A stretch of 64,000 nucleotides of DNA, taken from assembly GCF_021390395.1 (NCBI RefSeq), contig NZ_JAJUWT010000003.1, forward strand, positions 310,001 to 374,000, given 5' to 3'. The notes beneath the pieces are model-generated. The model had not been told where the DNA came from. It saw only the letters and a program-made list of their open reading frames with translations, and searched no databases. How positions within the stretch are numbered: the first letter of the stretch is position 1; every line of letters starts with the position of its first letter. Of this stretch, positions 53,477 through 64,000 are shown piece by piece. Position numbers and translations under genes: made by a program. This DNA is from Saccharothrix sp. S26 (lineage in GTDB: Bacteria > Actinomycetota > Actinomycetes > Mycobacteriales > Pseudonocardiaceae).

Positions 53477-54391
53477 ATGAGAAACGCCAGGACCGCGATC
53501 GCAGCGGGTGCGATGTCGTCAATGATCGTGGGCGCGTCCGTGCCGGTGACCGGCTTGCTCCAGGGGTACCCGCTGCTCACGGGGCAGGCGATGCGGTACG
53601 CGTTGGGCGGGCTGGTGCTGCTCGCGTGGATCCGGTTGCGGGGCGGGCGGCTGCCCGTGCCGGGGAGGCGGGACTGGCCCGCGCTGGTCGGGCTCGTGGT
53701 GACCGGGATGCTCGGGTTCAACGCGTGCGTGCTGTACGCGCAGCGGTACGCCGAGCCGGGGTTCGTGGCGGCGGTGCTCGGGGCGAGTCCGCTGGTGCTG
53801 GCGCTGGTGGCGCCGTTGCTGGCGGGGCGCAGGCCGTCTGGTGCGGCGGTGGTGGGCGCGGTGGCCGTGGTCGGCGGGGTGGTGGTGCTGTCCGGCGGCG
53901 GGTCGTGGCACGGGCCGGGGCTGCTGCTGGCGGTGTTGACGATGGCCGGTGAGGCGTCGTTCACGCTGTTCGCGGTGGGTGTGGTGCGGCGGTTGGGCGG
54001 GGTGGCGGTGGCGACGTGGTGCTGCCTGATCGCGGCGGTGGGCGGTGCGGCGCTGGGCACGGTGGTCGGCGGGTGGCAGGTGCCGACGGCGCGTGAGGGG
54101 GTGGCGCTGGTGGTGCTGGGGATCGTGGTGACGGCGGTGGCGTTCGGGCTGTGGTACTTCGCGGTGGCGGGGTTGGGCGCGGACCGGGCGGGGGTGCTGA
54201 TCGGGTTGATGCCGGTGGCCGGGCTGGTGGCGTCGGTGGTGCTGGGTGCGCAGGCGTTGACGGCGGTGGCGTTGGCCGGTGCGGTGGCGGTGGCGGTGGG
54301 GTGCGTGGTCGGGCTGCGGGGGCGGGCGGCCGAGGTCGACCGCCCGCCCCTGGTCGAGCCGCAAGTCCAGGTCGCGCGTTCTGAGCGTTGA
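53477..54391 (+). CDS. EamA/DMT family exporter
   Basis: A 304-residue membrane protein with ten hydrophobic helices in two EamA halves, e.g. 'GLVVTGMLGFNACVLYAQRY', 'GFVAAVLGASPLVLALVAPL' and 'VAFGLWYFAVAGLGADRAGV'. Such proteins export amino acids or metabolites. The ATG at 53477 is chosen; another is nine bases upstream. It is divergent from the MocR regulator and likely controlled by it. Its 3' end runs into repeat array D, whose first unit overlaps its stop. Confidence 0.88.
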   Translation: MRNARTAIAAGAMSSMIVGASVPVTGLLQGYPLLTGQAMRYALGGLVLLAWIRLRGGRLPVPGRRDWPALVGLVVTGMLGFNACVLYAQRYAEPGFVAAVLGASPLVLALVAPLLAGRRPSGAAVVGAVAVVGGVVVLSGGGSWHGPGLLLAVLTMAGEASFTLFAVGVVRRLGGVAVATWCCLIAAVGGAALGTVVGGWQVPTAREGVALVVLGIVVTAVAFGLWYFAVAGLGADRAGVLIGLMPVAGLVASVVLGAQALTAVALAGAVAVAVGCVVGLRGRAAEVDRPPLVEPQVQVARSER

Positions 54392-54490
54392 ACTCGAGGG
54401 TCCTGAACGTAGGACACGCGTGACGCGAACGTAGGACACGCGCGTTCTGAACGTAGGACTCTCGCGTTCTGAACGTAGGACTCGCGTGGG
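54387..54490 (-). repeat. 22-bp register repeat array D
   Basis: On the minus strand, units lie at 54387 (terminal variant GTTGAAC), 54409, 54431, 54453 and 54475 (GTAGGAC), exactly 22 bp apart. The array fills the gap between the convergent EamA and fumC genes and is in the orientation of fumC, as arrays B and C are for their genes. Confidence 0.92.
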
Positions 54491-55882
<1,392 letters not shown>

Positions 55883-55946
55883 ACCACCGAGTTTGGACCG
55901 CACGCCGGCACTGGGCACGGTGGGCTGGAACACCTATGGTCGAAGG

Positions 55947-56918
55947 ATGGAGCTTGAGGTCGACCTGCTGATCGTCGGTGCGGGCCCCACGGGGCTGTTC
56001 GCGGCGTACTACGCGGGTTTCCGGGACCTGTCGGTCGCGTTGGTCGACGCGCTGCCCGAAGCGGGCGGCCAGATCACCGCGATGTACCCCGAGAAGATGA
56101 TCTTCGACGTGGCCGGGTTCCCGGCGGTGCGCGGGCGCGAGCTGGTGAGCGCGCTCGTGCAGCAGGCGGACCAGTGGAAGCCGACGTACCTGCTCGGCCG
56201 CCAGGCCCGCACGTTGTCCGATGTGGACGGACGTTTGGAGGTCGGGCTGGCCGACGGCGGCGTGGTGCGCGCCGGCGCGGTGCTGATCACCGCGGGCATG
56301 GGCGAGTTCCGGCCGCGCCCGCTGCCCGCGGGCGACGGGTGGCTGGACCGGGGCGTGGTGCACTTCGTGCCCAAGCTGAACGTGCACACCGGGCAGGACG
56401 TGGTGGTCGTCGGCGGCGGTGACTCGGCGTTCGACTGGGCGCTCGCGCTGCACCCGATCGCGGCCAGCGTCACGGTCGTGCACCGGCGGGCGACGTTCCG
56501 GGCGCACCCGCCGACCGTGCGGCAGGTCCGCGAGCTGGGCGTGGAGATCATCACCGACGCGGAGGTGCTGGAGCTGCGCGGTGACGACGGCCTGGCCGAG
56601 GTGGAACTGGGGCTCAAGGGCGGTGACCGCAAGGTGCTGCCCGCGCAGACCGTGGTCGCGGCGCTGGGTTTCACCGCCGACCTGGGCCCGATCGAGTCGT
56701 GGGGCCTGGAACTCGACCACCGGGCGGTGCTGGTGGACACCACCATGCGCACCGCCCGGGATCGCGTCTACGCGGCGGGCGACGTCGCCCAGTACCCCGG
56801 CAAGGTGAAGCTGATCGCCACCGGGTTCGGCGAGGCCGCCACCGCGGTCAACAACATCGCCGTGATGCTCAACCCCGAGGCCCACCTGTTCCCGGGGCAC
56901 TCCAGCAACGCGGGGTGA
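55947..56918 (+). CDS. ferredoxin/flavodoxin-NADP reductase, thioredoxin-reductase type
   Basis: A 323-residue flavoprotein. FAD motif 'LIVGAGPTGLFAAYYAGFRD' at the N-terminus; 'LPEAGGQITAMYPEKMIFDV' is typical. The NADPH motif is 'VVVGGGDSAFDWALALHPIA', and 'RVYAAGDVAQYPGKVKLIAT' is the late FAD motif. There is no CxxC redox pair between the domains, so it is a YumC-type ferredoxin NADP reductase rather than thioredoxin reductase. It is divergent from fumC. The ATG at 55947 is preceded by GAAGG. Confidence 0.92.
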   Translation: MELEVDLLIVGAGPTGLFAAYYAGFRDLSVALVDALPEAGGQITAMYPEKMIFDVAGFPAVRGRELVSALVQQADQWKPTYLLGRQARTLSDVDGRLEVGLADGGVVRAGAVLITAGMGEFRPRPLPAGDGWLDRGVVHFVPKLNVHTGQDVVVVGGGDSAFDWALALHPIAASVTVVHRRATFRAHPPTVRQVRELGVEIITDAEVLELRGDDGLAEVELGLKGGDRKVLPAQTVVAALGFTADLGPIESWGLELDHRAVLVDTTMRTARDRVYAAGDVAQYPGKVKLIATGFGEAATAVNNIAVMLNPEAHLFPGHSSNAG

Positions 56919-56973
56919 AGTCGCGAACCACCGACTTCACCGCCGTCTGCGGAGCAGCGGCAATCCGACGCGG

Positions 56974-57414
56974 TTAGGGGACTACCTGGACTTGTTCGCC
57001 CGGGAACAGGTTGTCGTAGAACACCAACGACTCCTGCGGGCCCAGGCGGACGCAGCCGTGCGACCGGGTGTTCGTGTCGCCCTGGTGGAACGCGATGCCG
57101 TCCGTGGTGAAGTACACCGCGTTCGGCATCGGGCCGTTGTAGGGCACGCTCCAGTCGTCCTTCACCTTGCGCAGCACGGGATAGGTGCCGACCGGGGTCT
57201 CGTAGCCGGGCATCCCGTGGGACACCCGGACGGGGCCGTAGCTGGCGTTCCCGTTGTAGATCAGCCACGCCTGGTTGGTGGACAGCTGCACGCACGCGCC
57301 GTTCTGCACGGAGCACGGCGTGCCGGTCGCAGCGTTGGCGGGAGTCGCGAGGCCGAAGGTCAGAGCCGCCGCGGCTAACGCCGTCGTGCCGATCGTCTTC
57401 CTCATCGCTATCAC
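56974..57414 (-). CDS. secreted L,D-transpeptidase
   Basis: A 146-residue protein with a signal peptide ('ALAAAALTFGLATPANAATG'). The YkuD catalytic motif is 'HQGDTNTRSHGCVRLGPQES' with the Cys in SHGCVRL. It probably forms 3-3 cross-links or hydrolyses peptidoglycan peptides. Length is short for an L,D-transpeptidase, comprising only the catalytic domain plus 'VQLSTNQAWLIYNGN'. The adjacent upstream gene encodes a related lipoprotein. Confidence 0.88.
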   Translation of the reverse strand: MIAMRKTIGTTALAAAALTFGLATPANAATGTPCSVQNGACVQLSTNQAWLIYNGNASYGPVRVSHGMPGYETPVGTYPVLRKVKDDWSVPYNGPMPNAVYFTTDGIAFHQGDTNTRSHGCVRLGPQESLVFYDNLFPGEQVQVVP

Positions 57415-57461
57415 TCCTCGGTGTCAGGATTACCCACCGAGGAGTGATCCGACACACCCTG

Positions 57462-58082
57462 TTACGCCGTCACCTGAACTTGGTCGCCCACCCGGAGGGT
57501 GTGGAAGTACTTCGCCGCCGCTTCGCGGGACAGGTGGATGCAGCCGTGCGACTCGTCGTAGAGGCTGCCCTCGTGGAACGCGATGCCGTTGCCGACGAAG
57601 TAGGTCGAGTACGGCATCTCGGCCATGCCGAAGTCGCGGCTGTAGTCGAGTTCGACCTTCCACAGCACCTCGTGGTAGCCGACGGGCGTCTCGTAGCCGG
57701 GCCGGCCGGACGTCGTGGGCACCGGCCCGTAGCTGATCCTGCCCCCGCTGATCAGCCACGACTGGTTGGTGGACAGCCGCACGCACGCGCCCTCGGTGAT
57801 GTCGCACGGCGTGCCGGGCACGGTCACCGGCGGAGGTGGCGGGGCGGGCTGCGGGTCCGGCGTGGGGTCCGCCGACGGCGCGGCAGCCGATGAGGAAGCC
57901 GACGAGGAAGACGATGGTGCGGCAGCCGACGAAGATGTCGACCAGGAAGACGATGGTGCGGCGGCCGACGAGGAAGCCGACGAGACCGTGGACGACGGCG
58001 GGGTCGTCGCCGGGCCGGAAGCCTCGGACGTCCCGCACGCCGTCGCCAGGAAAGCGATTACCACCAGTGCTGCTCCGCGCAT
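57462..58082 (-). CDS. L,D-transpeptidase lipoprotein
   Basis: A 206-residue lipoprotein. The lipobox is 'FLATACGTSE' with the lipid-bearing Cys at about residue 16. A linker of repeated Ser/Ala/Pro (SSSAAAPSS units) spans residues 25-85. The YkuD domain follows with 'VRLSTNQSWLISGGRISYGP' and catalytic 'YDESHGCIHLSREAAAKYF'. It is a membrane-anchored paralogue of the enzyme at 56974. Repeated linker DNA may vary in length by slippage. Confidence 0.88.
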   Translation of the reverse strand: MRGAALVVIAFLATACGTSEASGPATTPPSSTVSSASSSAAAPSSSWSTSSSAAAPSSSSSASSSAAAPSADPTPDPQPAPPPPPVTVPGTPCDITEGACVRLSTNQSWLISGGRISYGPVPTTSGRPGYETPVGYHEVLWKVELDYSRDFGMAEMPYSTYFVGNGIAFHEGSLYDESHGCIHLSREAAAKYFHTLRVGDQVQVTA

Positions 58083-58170
58083 CGCGCGCCCCCCAAGAGA
58101 TCGTGCTGACTCTGATCCAGGAGACGTGCGCCCGAAGCCCCTGGTTGCAGGCCCTTCGGTAACGAATAGG

Positions 58171-58207
58171 GAAGGGCCGCCCCACCCGGAGGAGGGACGG
58201 CCCTTCG
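58171..58207 (-). terminator. terminator hairpin after the serine protease
   Basis: GAAGGGCCG near 58171 pairs with CGGCCCTTC ending at 58207, with further G/C pairing in the arms, about 20 bases after the protease stop on the minus strand. Confidence 0.65.
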
Positions 58208-58226
58208 AACGCGCGGACGAGCGGGA

Positions 58227-58994
58227 CTACACCGCGCCCGCGTACTGCCCGATCCACGAGCGGAACGCCGGCACGTCCATGTAGATCGACGGGCCGGTGG
58301 CGCAGGTGGAGTTGTTGTTGCCCGCGCGGCTGGTGGCGCCGATCAGCTGCCACACACCGTTCACGGACTTGATCTGCGGGCCGCCCGAGTCGCCGTAGCA
58401 CGCGCCCGAGTTGCCGTTCGGGTTGTTCGTGCAGATCTCGTACGCGCCGTAGATGCCCAGGCAGTTGCTGTCGGCCACGATCGACGTGTTCAGCTCCTGC
58501 AGGATCGTCGGCGCGCCGCACCCACCGCGCGGGGCGCACGTCTGGCCCCAGCCGATGATGCGGGTGGCCGTGCCGACCGCGCCCGACGTCGACGCCACCG
58601 CGATCGGCGTCTGGCTCACCGAGGTGGCCAGGCGCACCAGCGCGATGTCGTACGACGGGTGGGTGACCACCTGGGCGCCGGACGCGACCGTGCCGCCGCT
58701 GGTGCGGTTGGTCGTGCCGATGCGGGCCCTGATGGAGGACGCCGACCGGCCCTGCACGCAGTGCTTGGCCGTGACGACCCAGTTGGCCTTGATCAGCGAG
58801 CCGCCGCAGAAGTGGCTGCCCGTGGTGCTCTGCAGGGACACCATGAACGAGTAGGTCTGCGTGGCGTTGCCGCCGCCCACGATGAACGGGGTGACGCCGC
58901 CGTCGGTCGCCGGGGCCGCCGCCGCCCCGGCCGCCGAGGCGAGAGCCGCGCCGACCGCCACCGCGAAGGCGGTGAACAGGGTACGAACCTTCAT
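58227..58994 (-). CDS. secreted trypsin-like serine protease
   Basis: A 255-residue S1 family protease with a signal peptide ('[20 protein letters not shown]') and a short propeptide ending before '[20 protein letters not shown]'. Catalytic His is in '[13 protein letters not shown]', Asp in '[13 protein letters not shown]' and Ser in '[14 protein letters not shown]'. Six Cys fit three disulfides. It is an extracellular protease typical of filamentous actinobacteria. The replacement of Ala by Lys before the catalytic His (TAKHC) is a small departure from TAAHC. Confidence 0.92.
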   Translation of the reverse strand: MKVRTLFTAFAVAVGAALASAAGAAAAPATDGGVTPFIVGGGNATQTYSFMVSLQSTTGSHFCGGSLIKANWVVTAKHCVQGRSASSIRARIGTTNRTSGGTVASGAQVVTHPSYDIALVRLATSVSQTPIAVASTSGAVGTATRIIGWGQTCAPRGGCGAPTILQELNTSIVADSNCLGIYGAYEICTNNPNGNSGACYGDSGGPQIKSVNGVWQLIGATSRAGNNNSTCATGPSIYMDVPAFRSWIGQYAGAV

Positions 58995-59120
58995 CGCTTC
59001 CTCTCCGTCCCCGGCGCAGGGTGCTCGGGGACGGATCGGAAACTAGGGATGAACCTGGCGTGATCACCACAGCCGATCGGCCGGTAACGCTCGGTTCACA
59101 GTTGACAGCGGCCCGTAGGG

Positions 59121-60176
59121 CTACGGCAGCGGCGGGAGGGCGTCCTCGGCGCTCGGCGGGATGTCGAAGTCGACCGACGAGTACTCGCGCAGCTTGGTGA
59201 GCCGGTGGAAGCCGTCGATCATCCGCACCGTGCCCGACTTCGACCGCATCACGATCGACTGGGTCGTGCAGCCGCCCGCCCGGTAGTGCACCCCGCGCAC
59301 CAGGTCACCGTCGGTGACCCCGGTCGCGCAGAAGAACACGTTGTCGCCGCGCACCAGGTCGTCGGTCAGCAGCACGCGGTCCAGGTCGTGGCCCGCGTCC
59401 AGCGCCTTCTGCCGCTCCTCGTCGTCCTTGGGCCACAGCTTGGCCTGGATCGAGCCGCCCATGCACTTCAGCGCCGCCGCCGCGATGATTCCCTCCGGCG
59501 TGCCGCCGATGCCGGCCAGCAGGTCGATGCCGGTGTTCGGCCGGGCCGCCGAGATCGCGCCCGCCACGTCGCCGTCGGAGATGAAGTGGATCCGCGCGCC
59601 CGCCGACCGCACCTCGCGCACCAGCGACTCGTGCCGCGGCCGGTCCAAAATGCACACCGTCACGTCCGAGACGTCGCTGTGCTTGGCCTTGGCCACCCGG
59701 CGGATGTTCTCCCCGATCGGCGCGGTGATGTCCAGGACGTCCGCCGCCTCCGGCCCGGTGGCGAGCTTCTCCATGTAGAACACGGCCGACGGGTCGAACA
59801 TCGCGCCCCGCTCGGCCACCGCGAGCACCGCCAACGCGTTCGGCATGCCCTTGGCCATCAACGTGGTCCCGTCGATCGGGTCGACCGCCACGTCGCACTC
59901 GGGGCCGTTGCCGTCACCGACCTCCTCGCCGTTGAACAGCATGGGCGCCTCGTCCTTCTCGCCCTCGCCGATCACCACCACGCCGCGCATCGACACCGTG
60001 CCGATCAGCTTGCGCATGGCGTCCACCGCCGCGCCGTCGCCGCCGTTCTTGTCACCGCGACCCACCCAGCGCCCGGCGGCCATGGCGGCCGCCTCGGTCA
60101 CCCGGACGAGCTCCAGCGCGAGGTTCCGGTCGGGCGCCTCTCGCCGACGCTCGGACTGGCTGCTGCCTGTGACCAT
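59121..60176 (-). CDS. glpX: class II fructose-1,6-bisphosphatase
   Basis: A 351-residue GlpX. Metal-binding motifs are '[20 protein letters not shown]' and '[20 protein letters not shown]' (DPIDGTT). '[20 protein letters not shown]' is another signature. It dephosphorylates fructose-1,6-bisphosphate in gluconeogenesis. The ATG at 60176 has GGAGG upstream and is preferred over an earlier in-frame start at 60227. Order with xseB/xseA follows Rv1099c-Rv1108c. Confidence 0.94.
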   Translation of the reverse strand: MVTGSSQSERRREAPDRNLALELVRVTEAAAMAAGRWVGRGDKNGGDGAAVDAMRKLIGTVSMRGVVVIGEGEKDEAPMLFNGEEVGDGNGPECDVAVDPIDGTTLMAKGMPNALAVLAVAERGAMFDPSAVFYMEKLATGPEAADVLDITAPIGENIRRVAKAKHSDVSDVTVCILDRPRHESLVREVRSAGARIHFISDGDVAGAISAARPNTGIDLLAGIGGTPEGIIAAAALKCMGGSIQAKLWPKDDEERQKALDAGHDLDRVLLTDDLVRGDNVFFCATGVTDGDLVRGVHYRAGGCTTQSIVMRSKSGTVRMIDGFHRLTKLREYSSVDFDIPPSAEDALPPLP

Positions 60177-60231
60177 GAGGGTTCCTCCCGCGACTGCGAT
60201 TACCGGCCGGTAGACCAATCCTCGCACGTCG

Positions 60232-60441
60232 TCACGCCTCGGCCACGTCCTCCTCGGTCACACTGAGTGCTTGATCGATCCGCTCCCGGGCGCCCGCGAG
60301 CTGCCGCTCGCAGGTCTTCGCCAGGGCCTCGCCGCGTTCCCACAGCGCCAGCGACTCCTCCAGCGACAGCCCGCCCGCCTCCAGCTTGCGGACCACCTCC
60401 ACCAACTCGTCCCTGGCCTGCTCGTAGCCCGGCTCGCTCAC
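60232..60441 (-). CDS. xseB: exodeoxyribonuclease VII small subunit
   Basis: A 69-residue helical protein from GTG 60441, overlapping the preceding stop (GTGA). '[20 protein letters not shown]' and '[20 protein letters not shown]' are standard XseB. It forms exonuclease VII with XseA, whose gene is one gene upstream. Confidence 0.93.
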   Translation of the reverse strand: MSEPGYEQARDELVEVVRKLEAGGLSLEESLALWERGEALAKTCERQLAGARERIDQALSVTEEDVAEA

Positions 60442-60848
60442 GTGGACAACTTCCCCAATCGGTTCTGGACGTGCACCACGACGGTCGCGACCGCCTGGTC
60501 GTAGCCGATGAACGCCTCGGCGAACTCCGCGCCGTCGCCCTCGCGCACCGCGTCGTCGATGCGGTGCTCGGCGTCGGCGACGCGCCTGCGGTGCACCGAG
60601 CCGTGGCCCAGCCACCACCGCATCCCGGCGTAGCTGGAGGTCGCCTCGGACAGGTCGTGCAACCGCTTGATCAACGTCTGCCTGCCCGACGTGCAGCCGG
60701 CCACCAGGGACAGCCAGCAGTCCGCGGCGGCGCGGTCGGCCGACTCGGCGCGGTCGCGCACCGCGACGGCGCCCGCGTCGTCGGCGTCACCCGCGGCGGA
60801 CACCGTCAAGGGCAGGAACGTGGGCTCACGTGCCGGGTTCGGCACCAC
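60438..60848 (-). CDS. hypothetical protein between xseA and xseB (DUF4254-like)
   Basis: A 136-residue protein, overlapping xseA by 23 bases and xseB by four. A helical sequence with '[20 protein letters not shown]', '[20 protein letters not shown]' and '[20 protein letters not shown]' is seen. It resembles DUF4254-type proteins only loosely. The tight overlaps show co-translation with exonuclease VII subunits, which suggests a related role. Start could be either of two adjacent GTG codons. Confidence 0.7.
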   Translation of the reverse strand: MVPNPAREPTFLPLTVSAAGDADDAGAVAVRDRAESADRAAADCWLSLVAGCTSGRQTLIKRLHDLSEATSSYAGMRWWLGHGSVHRRRVADAEHRIDDAVREGDGAEFAEAFIGYDQAVATVVVHVQNRLGKLST

Positions 60849-62127
60849 CGCCTCCTTCTTGGGGCTCGTTGCCGTCTCCGTCGGCGGTGACGACAGCGTG
60901 CACCGCGCCGTCGGCCACGCGCACCCTCAACCGGGTGCCCGCGGGAGCTTGGGACGTCGACCGGAGCACCCCGTCGACCCCGTCGGGGGTGACGAGCTGG
61001 ACCACCGCGTACCCCCGCGCCAGCGTGGCGGCAGGCCCGAGGGTCGTCAAGCGCGCCGTGGTCGCGGTCAGGCCCGCGGTCTCCGAATCGAGCCGGTTGC
61101 GCACCGCCCGCCGGGCGCGTTCCCGCAGCCGGTCCACGTCCTCGGCACGCCGGTCCAGCGGGCCGTACGGGTCGGAAAGCGCAGGTCGGGTGCGCAACGC
61201 GGCCAGCAGCTTGCGCTCGCGGTCCACCCAGCCGTGCAGCGCGCGGCGGCTGCGGTCACGCAACTGGCGGATCCGCTCGCCCTCCTCCGCGACGTCCGGC
61301 ACGACCCGCTTGCCCGCGTCGGTCGGCGTGGAGCAGCGCACGTCCGCCACGTGGTCGACCAGCGGGGTGTCCGGCTCGTGCCCGATCGCGGACAGCACCG
61401 GCGTGCGGCACTGCGCCACCGCCCGGCACAGCGCCTCGTCGGAGAACGGCAGCAGGTCCTCCACGCTGCCGCCACCGCGGGCGAGCACGATGACGTCCAC
61501 TTCGGAGTCGCGGTCCAGAGTCGACAGTGCGGTGAGGATCTGCGGCACCGCCAACGCCCCCTGCACCGCCACGTTGACCACCCGGAACCGCGCACCCGGC
61601 CAGCGGGCGTGCGCGTTGGTCAGCACGTCGCGCTCGGCGGCGGACGCGCGGCCGGTGATGAGGCCGATCTTGTTCGGCAGGAACGGCGGCTTGCGCTTGC
61701 GCCGCGGGTCGAACAGGCCCTCGGCGTTGAGCAGCTTGCGCAGCCGTTCGATGCGGGCCAGCAGCTCACCGATGCCGACCTGCCGGATCTCGTCCACGCG
61801 CAGGCTCAACGTGCCGCGGTTGGGGAAGAAGTTGGGCTTGCCGTGCACCACGACCCGACTGCCCTCGGTCAGCTGCAACTCGCGCACCATGCCCACGGGC
61901 GCGGTCAGCTGCATCGACATGTCCACCGACGGGTCGCGCAGCGTCAGGAACGCCGTCGCCGTGCCCGGACGCGCGCTGAGCTGGGTGACCTGGCCCTCCA
62001 CCCACACGTCGCCGAGCCGGTTGATCCAGTCGAAGATCTTGCGCGCGACCGTCCGCACCGGCCACGGGTTCTCCGGGCTGGACCGTTCGACCTGGGACCG
62101 CTCGGTGCTCGTCTCCCCGGCGTTCAC
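60826..62127 (-). CDS. xseA: exodeoxyribonuclease VII large subunit
   Basis: A 433-residue protein from GTG 62127 (overlaps the previous stop as GTGA). The N-terminal OB-fold includes '[20 protein letters not shown]' and '[14 protein letters not shown]'. The catalytic domain carries '[20 protein letters not shown]', '[20 protein letters not shown]' and '[20 protein letters not shown]'. It degrades single-stranded DNA in repair. The long coiled helices near the C-terminus bind XseB. Confidence 0.94.
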   Translation of the reverse strand: MNAGETSTERSQVERSSPENPWPVRTVARKIFDWINRLGDVWVEGQVTQLSARPGTATAFLTLRDPSVDMSMQLTAPVGMVRELQLTEGSRVVVHGKPNFFPNRGTLSLRVDEIRQVGIGELLARIERLRKLLNAEGLFDPRRKRKPPFLPNKIGLITGRASAAERDVLTNAHARWPGARFRVVNVAVQGALAVPQILTALSTLDRDSEVDVIVLARGGGSVEDLLPFSDEALCRAVAQCRTPVLSAIGHEPDTPLVDHVADVRCSTPTDAGKRVVPDVAEEGERIRQLRDRSRRALHGWVDRERKLLAALRTRPALSDPYGPLDRRAEDVDRLRERARRAVRNRLDSETAGLTATTARLTTLGPAATLARGYAVVQLVTPDGVDGVLRSTSQAPAGTRLRVRVADGAVHAVVTADGDGNEPQEGGGGAEPGT

Positions 62128-62609
62128 TGCTGCTTGAGGTTCGCGATGCGGCGGGTGAGCATGCCGGTGAACTCGGGCCGGGCCGCGTGCGTGCGCTCGT
62201 GCGCCAGCAGCTCTTCCAGGTCTTCCGCGGTGAGGGTGCGCAGACGTGCCCTGAGCTGCGCCAACGACAGCTCGTCGTAGTTGGGCAGCACGGCGGGGGG
62301 CTCGGCGGCCAGCGCCTGCTCCTCCTCCGCCCACGGGTCGTCCGCGACGGGCACGCGCACCTCGGGCACGTCCTCGTCGAACGTCGCCCACTCGGGCTCC
62401 TGCTCCGCGGGGCGCAGCACGGACAGCACGTCGTCACCCTTGATTGCGAGTTCCGTCACCCGCTGCTGGACCCGCATGGACAGCTGCAACGCCTCACTGA
62501 CCACGGTGACCGGGAGACCCGCGAGCTGCCGCGGGAGCTTCCGGGCCTGCTCGACGGCGGTGACCGCCAGTCCCGCGGCCAGGCGGACGGTCAGGGGCAG
62601 TGGCTTCAT
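62124..62609 (-). CDS. lipid droplet-associated-type conserved protein (Rv1109c-like)
   Basis: A 161-residue protein. An amphipathic hydrophobic N-terminus ('[20 protein letters not shown]') is followed by helical '[20 protein letters not shown]', an acidic stretch, and the C-terminal '[20 protein letters not shown]' helix pair. Homologues are found only in actinobacteria next to xseA and ispH (Rv1109c) and are labelled lipid droplet-associated. Direct function is unknown. It overlaps xseA by four bases and is divergent from ispH. Confidence 0.85.
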   Translation of the reverse strand: MKPLPLTVRLAAGLAVTAVEQARKLPRQLAGLPVTVVSEALQLSMRVQQRVTELAIKGDDVLSVLRPAEQEPEWATFDEDVPEVRVPVADDPWAEEEQALAAEPPAVLPNYDELSLAQLRARLRTLTAEDLEELLAHERTHAARPEFTGMLTRRIANLKQQ

Positions 62610-62655
62610 GCCCTACAGCCTGCCGCAGTCGGCCGTCGGATGCCTACATCCGGCA

Positions 62656-62673
62656 CGCCGTACCCTGGAGGCC
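62656..62673 (+). promoter_or_regulatory. probable short-leader promoter of ispH
   Basis: CGCCGTACCCT (62656-62666) contains -10-like TACCCT seven bases before the ATG, with GGAGG in the gap. The same 11 bases precede metB. Confidence 0.45.
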
Positions 62674-63618
62674 ATGGACAAGCGAGTGCTCCTGGCCAAG
62701 CCGCGTGGCTACTGCGCCGGCGTGGACCGTGCCGTCGTGACCGTCGAGAAGGCGCTGGAGCAGTACGGCGCGCCGGTCTACGTGCGCAAGGAGATCGTCC
62801 ACAACAAGCACGTCGTGGAGACGCTGTCCGCGCGCGGCGCGATCTTCGTCGACGAGACCGACCAGGTGCCCGAGGGGGCGCTCGTGGTGTTCTCGGCGCA
62901 CGGCGTGTCGCCGGCCGTGCACCAGGAGGCGGCCGACCGGGGCCTGCGCACGATCGACGCCACCTGCCCCTTGGTGACCAAGGTCCACAACGAGGCCAAG
63001 CGGTTCGCCCGTGAGGACTACGACATCCTGCTCATCGGCCACGAAGGACACGAGGAGGTCGAGGGCACCTACGGCGAGGCGCCGTCGCACATCCAGCTCG
63101 TGGACACCGCCGAGGACGTGGACAAGGTCGTGGTGCGCGATCCGTCCAAGGTGGTGTGGCTCTCGCAGACCACGCTGTCGGTGGACGAGACCATGGTGCG
63201 GGTGCGCCAGCTCCAGGACCGGTTCCCGGACCTCCAGGAGCCGCCGTCGGACGACATCTGCTACGCCACGTCCAACCGGCAGACCGCCGTGAAGACGATG
63301 GCGCCGGAGTGCGACCTGGTGCTGGTCGTCGGGTCGAAGAACTCGTCCAACTCGGTGCGGCTCGTCGAGGTGGCGTTGCAGGCGGGGGCCAAGGCGGCGT
63401 ACCTGATCGACTACGCGCGCGAGGTCGACCCGGCGTGGCTGGAGGGCGTGACGACGGTCGGCGTGACGTCGGGTGCGTCGGTGCCGGACATCCTGGTGAT
63501 GGAGCTGCTGGAGTACCTGGCGACGCAGGGGTACGGCGACGTCGAGGAGATCACCACGGCGAACGAGAAGATCGCCTTCGCGTTGCCGCGCGAGCTGCGC
63601 AAGGACATGGTCCGGTAG
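62674..63618 (+). CDS. ispH: 4-hydroxy-3-methylbut-2-enyl diphosphate reductase
   Basis: A 314-residue FeS enzyme, last step of the MEP isoprenoid pathway. The cluster Cys residues lie in '[20 protein letters not shown]', '[18 protein letters not shown]' and '[20 protein letters not shown]'. Substrate His residues are in '[12 protein letters not shown]' and '[12 protein letters not shown]'. '[20 protein letters not shown]' is also conserved. Divergent from the Rv1109c-like gene, as in mycobacteria (Rv1110, lytB2). Confidence 0.96.
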   Translation: MDKRVLLAKPRGYCAGVDRAVVTVEKALEQYGAPVYVRKEIVHNKHVVETLSARGAIFVDETDQVPEGALVVFSAHGVSPAVHQEAADRGLRTIDATCPLVTKVHNEAKRFAREDYDILLIGHEGHEEVEGTYGEAPSHIQLVDTAEDVDKVVVRDPSKVVWLSQTTLSVDETMVRVRQLQDRFPDLQEPPSDDICYATSNRQTAVKTMAPECDLVLVVGSKNSSNSVRLVEVALQAGAKAAYLIDYAREVDPAWLEGVTTVGVTSGASVPDILVMELLEYLATQGYGDVEEITTANEKIAFALPRELRKDMVR

Positions 63619-64000
63619 GGCGGGTCGGGGCTGGGGCCTGAAAGATCCAAAGATCAAAAGCGTCCTCGCCGGACGGGCAGATCAGCAGGATGACCCCAAC
63701 TACCCCTGGATGCTGCGGTTGCGTCGTGGGTCGGGTTTCGTGTCATCCCACCGACCTCCCTCCGGGCTACCACACGCGTCAAGGGGGCGACATCGGTCAA
63801 CGCCGTAGCCCGCAGTGGACTACGCCCCCTTGACACGTGCGGTAGGGCAAAGCCAGGTCGGCGGGATGACACGAAGCCCTCCCTGTATTTAGGGAAGGGC
63901 ATCGCGGCCTCACCGCGCCGGACGGGACCGGACCCCCAGGCCCGTCGGCGACCCCCGATCCCCTCCACTGGACGTCTTTTGCCTCAAAAGTAGGGCTTCG
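63619..64000. other. non-coding right end of the window
   Basis: 382 bases after ispH with no supported gene. A minus-strand frame of 104 residues spans the inverted repeat and is not trusted. The main content is the 139-bp inverted repeat at 63737-63875. Confidence 0.6.
63737..63875. repeat. 139-bp imperfect inverted repeat, MITE-like
   Basis: Two 53-bp arms (63737-63789 and 63823-63875) align without gaps at 44 of 53 positions, with a 33-base loop. The outer ends are TTCGTGTCATCCC and its complement; the inner ends GTCAAGGGGGCG and its complement are exact. No transposase and no clear target duplication are seen. It may be a miniature transposable element or a large regulatory stem. Confidence 0.85.

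Noticed and set aside
63654-63968. 104-residue minus-strand protein at the window end
   Set aside because: It runs through the inverted repeat and has no codon bias typical of genes here.

Overview
The window is high-GC actinobacterial chromosome. Several cues point to the order Pseudonocardiales (Saccharothrix/Actinosynnema/Lentzea type): very high third-position GC, four-base GTGA/ATGA gene overlaps, GTG starts, a mycothiol gene (mca), an IMP-dehydrogenase-like GuaB1, and gene order matching Mycobacterium tuberculosis Rv1074c-Rv1086 and Rv1095-Rv1110. Genus is inference; no 16S gene is present.

Layout. 1-4 kb: a MoxR/DUF58/DUF4129 cluster. 4.1-5.5 kb: type II NADH dehydrogenase. 5.6-8.1 kb: a compact unit with its own promoter that looks like an uncharacterised RiPP (modified peptide) pathway: a 40-residue peptide, an ATP-grasp ligase and a SagB-like nitroreductase, followed by an odd class I tRNA with a UAA anticodon. 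8.2-15 kb (minus strand): a PQQ operon pqqA-C-D-E-B, then a two-component system and a DUF885 peptidase-like protein. 15-18.4 kb: polysaccharide deacetylase, sortase and its probable wall-anchored substrate. 18.7-33.8 kb: conserved core (BI-1, thiolase, SGNH hydrolase, cbs, proline-rich RDD protein, metB, hppD/Lrp pair, greA, mca, DUF255 protein).

33.99-42.70 kb: an 8.7-kb pSAM2-like actinomycete integrative and conjugative element (AICE) with Nudix, GntR, Pra-like, TraB-like, RepSA-like, Xis and Int genes. It is inserted in the 3' end of a hemolysin III/TrhA gene rather than a tRNA gene, and is bounded by 38-bp direct repeats. 42.7-64 kb: core again (TrhA, short-chain Z-prenyl synthase, two paralogous secreted acidic proteins, a second DUF885 protein, PIN-PhoH, GuaB1, ATP-dependent ligase, MocR/EamA pair, fumarase, ferredoxin reductase, two L,D-transpeptidases, trypsin-like protease, GlpX, exonuclease VII, IspH), ending at a 139-bp imperfect inverted repeat.

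A family of non-coding arrays with a strict 22-bp register (unit GTCCTACGTTCAGAACGCG plus 3 nt, with a distinct variant terminal unit) occurs at four loci (3.3, 19.6, 26.0 and 54.4 kb), mostly between convergent genes. I know of no description of it.

The best candidates for something undescribed are the peptide/ATP-grasp/SagB/tRNA locus, the 22-bp arrays, and the two chaplin-like secreted acidic proteins.
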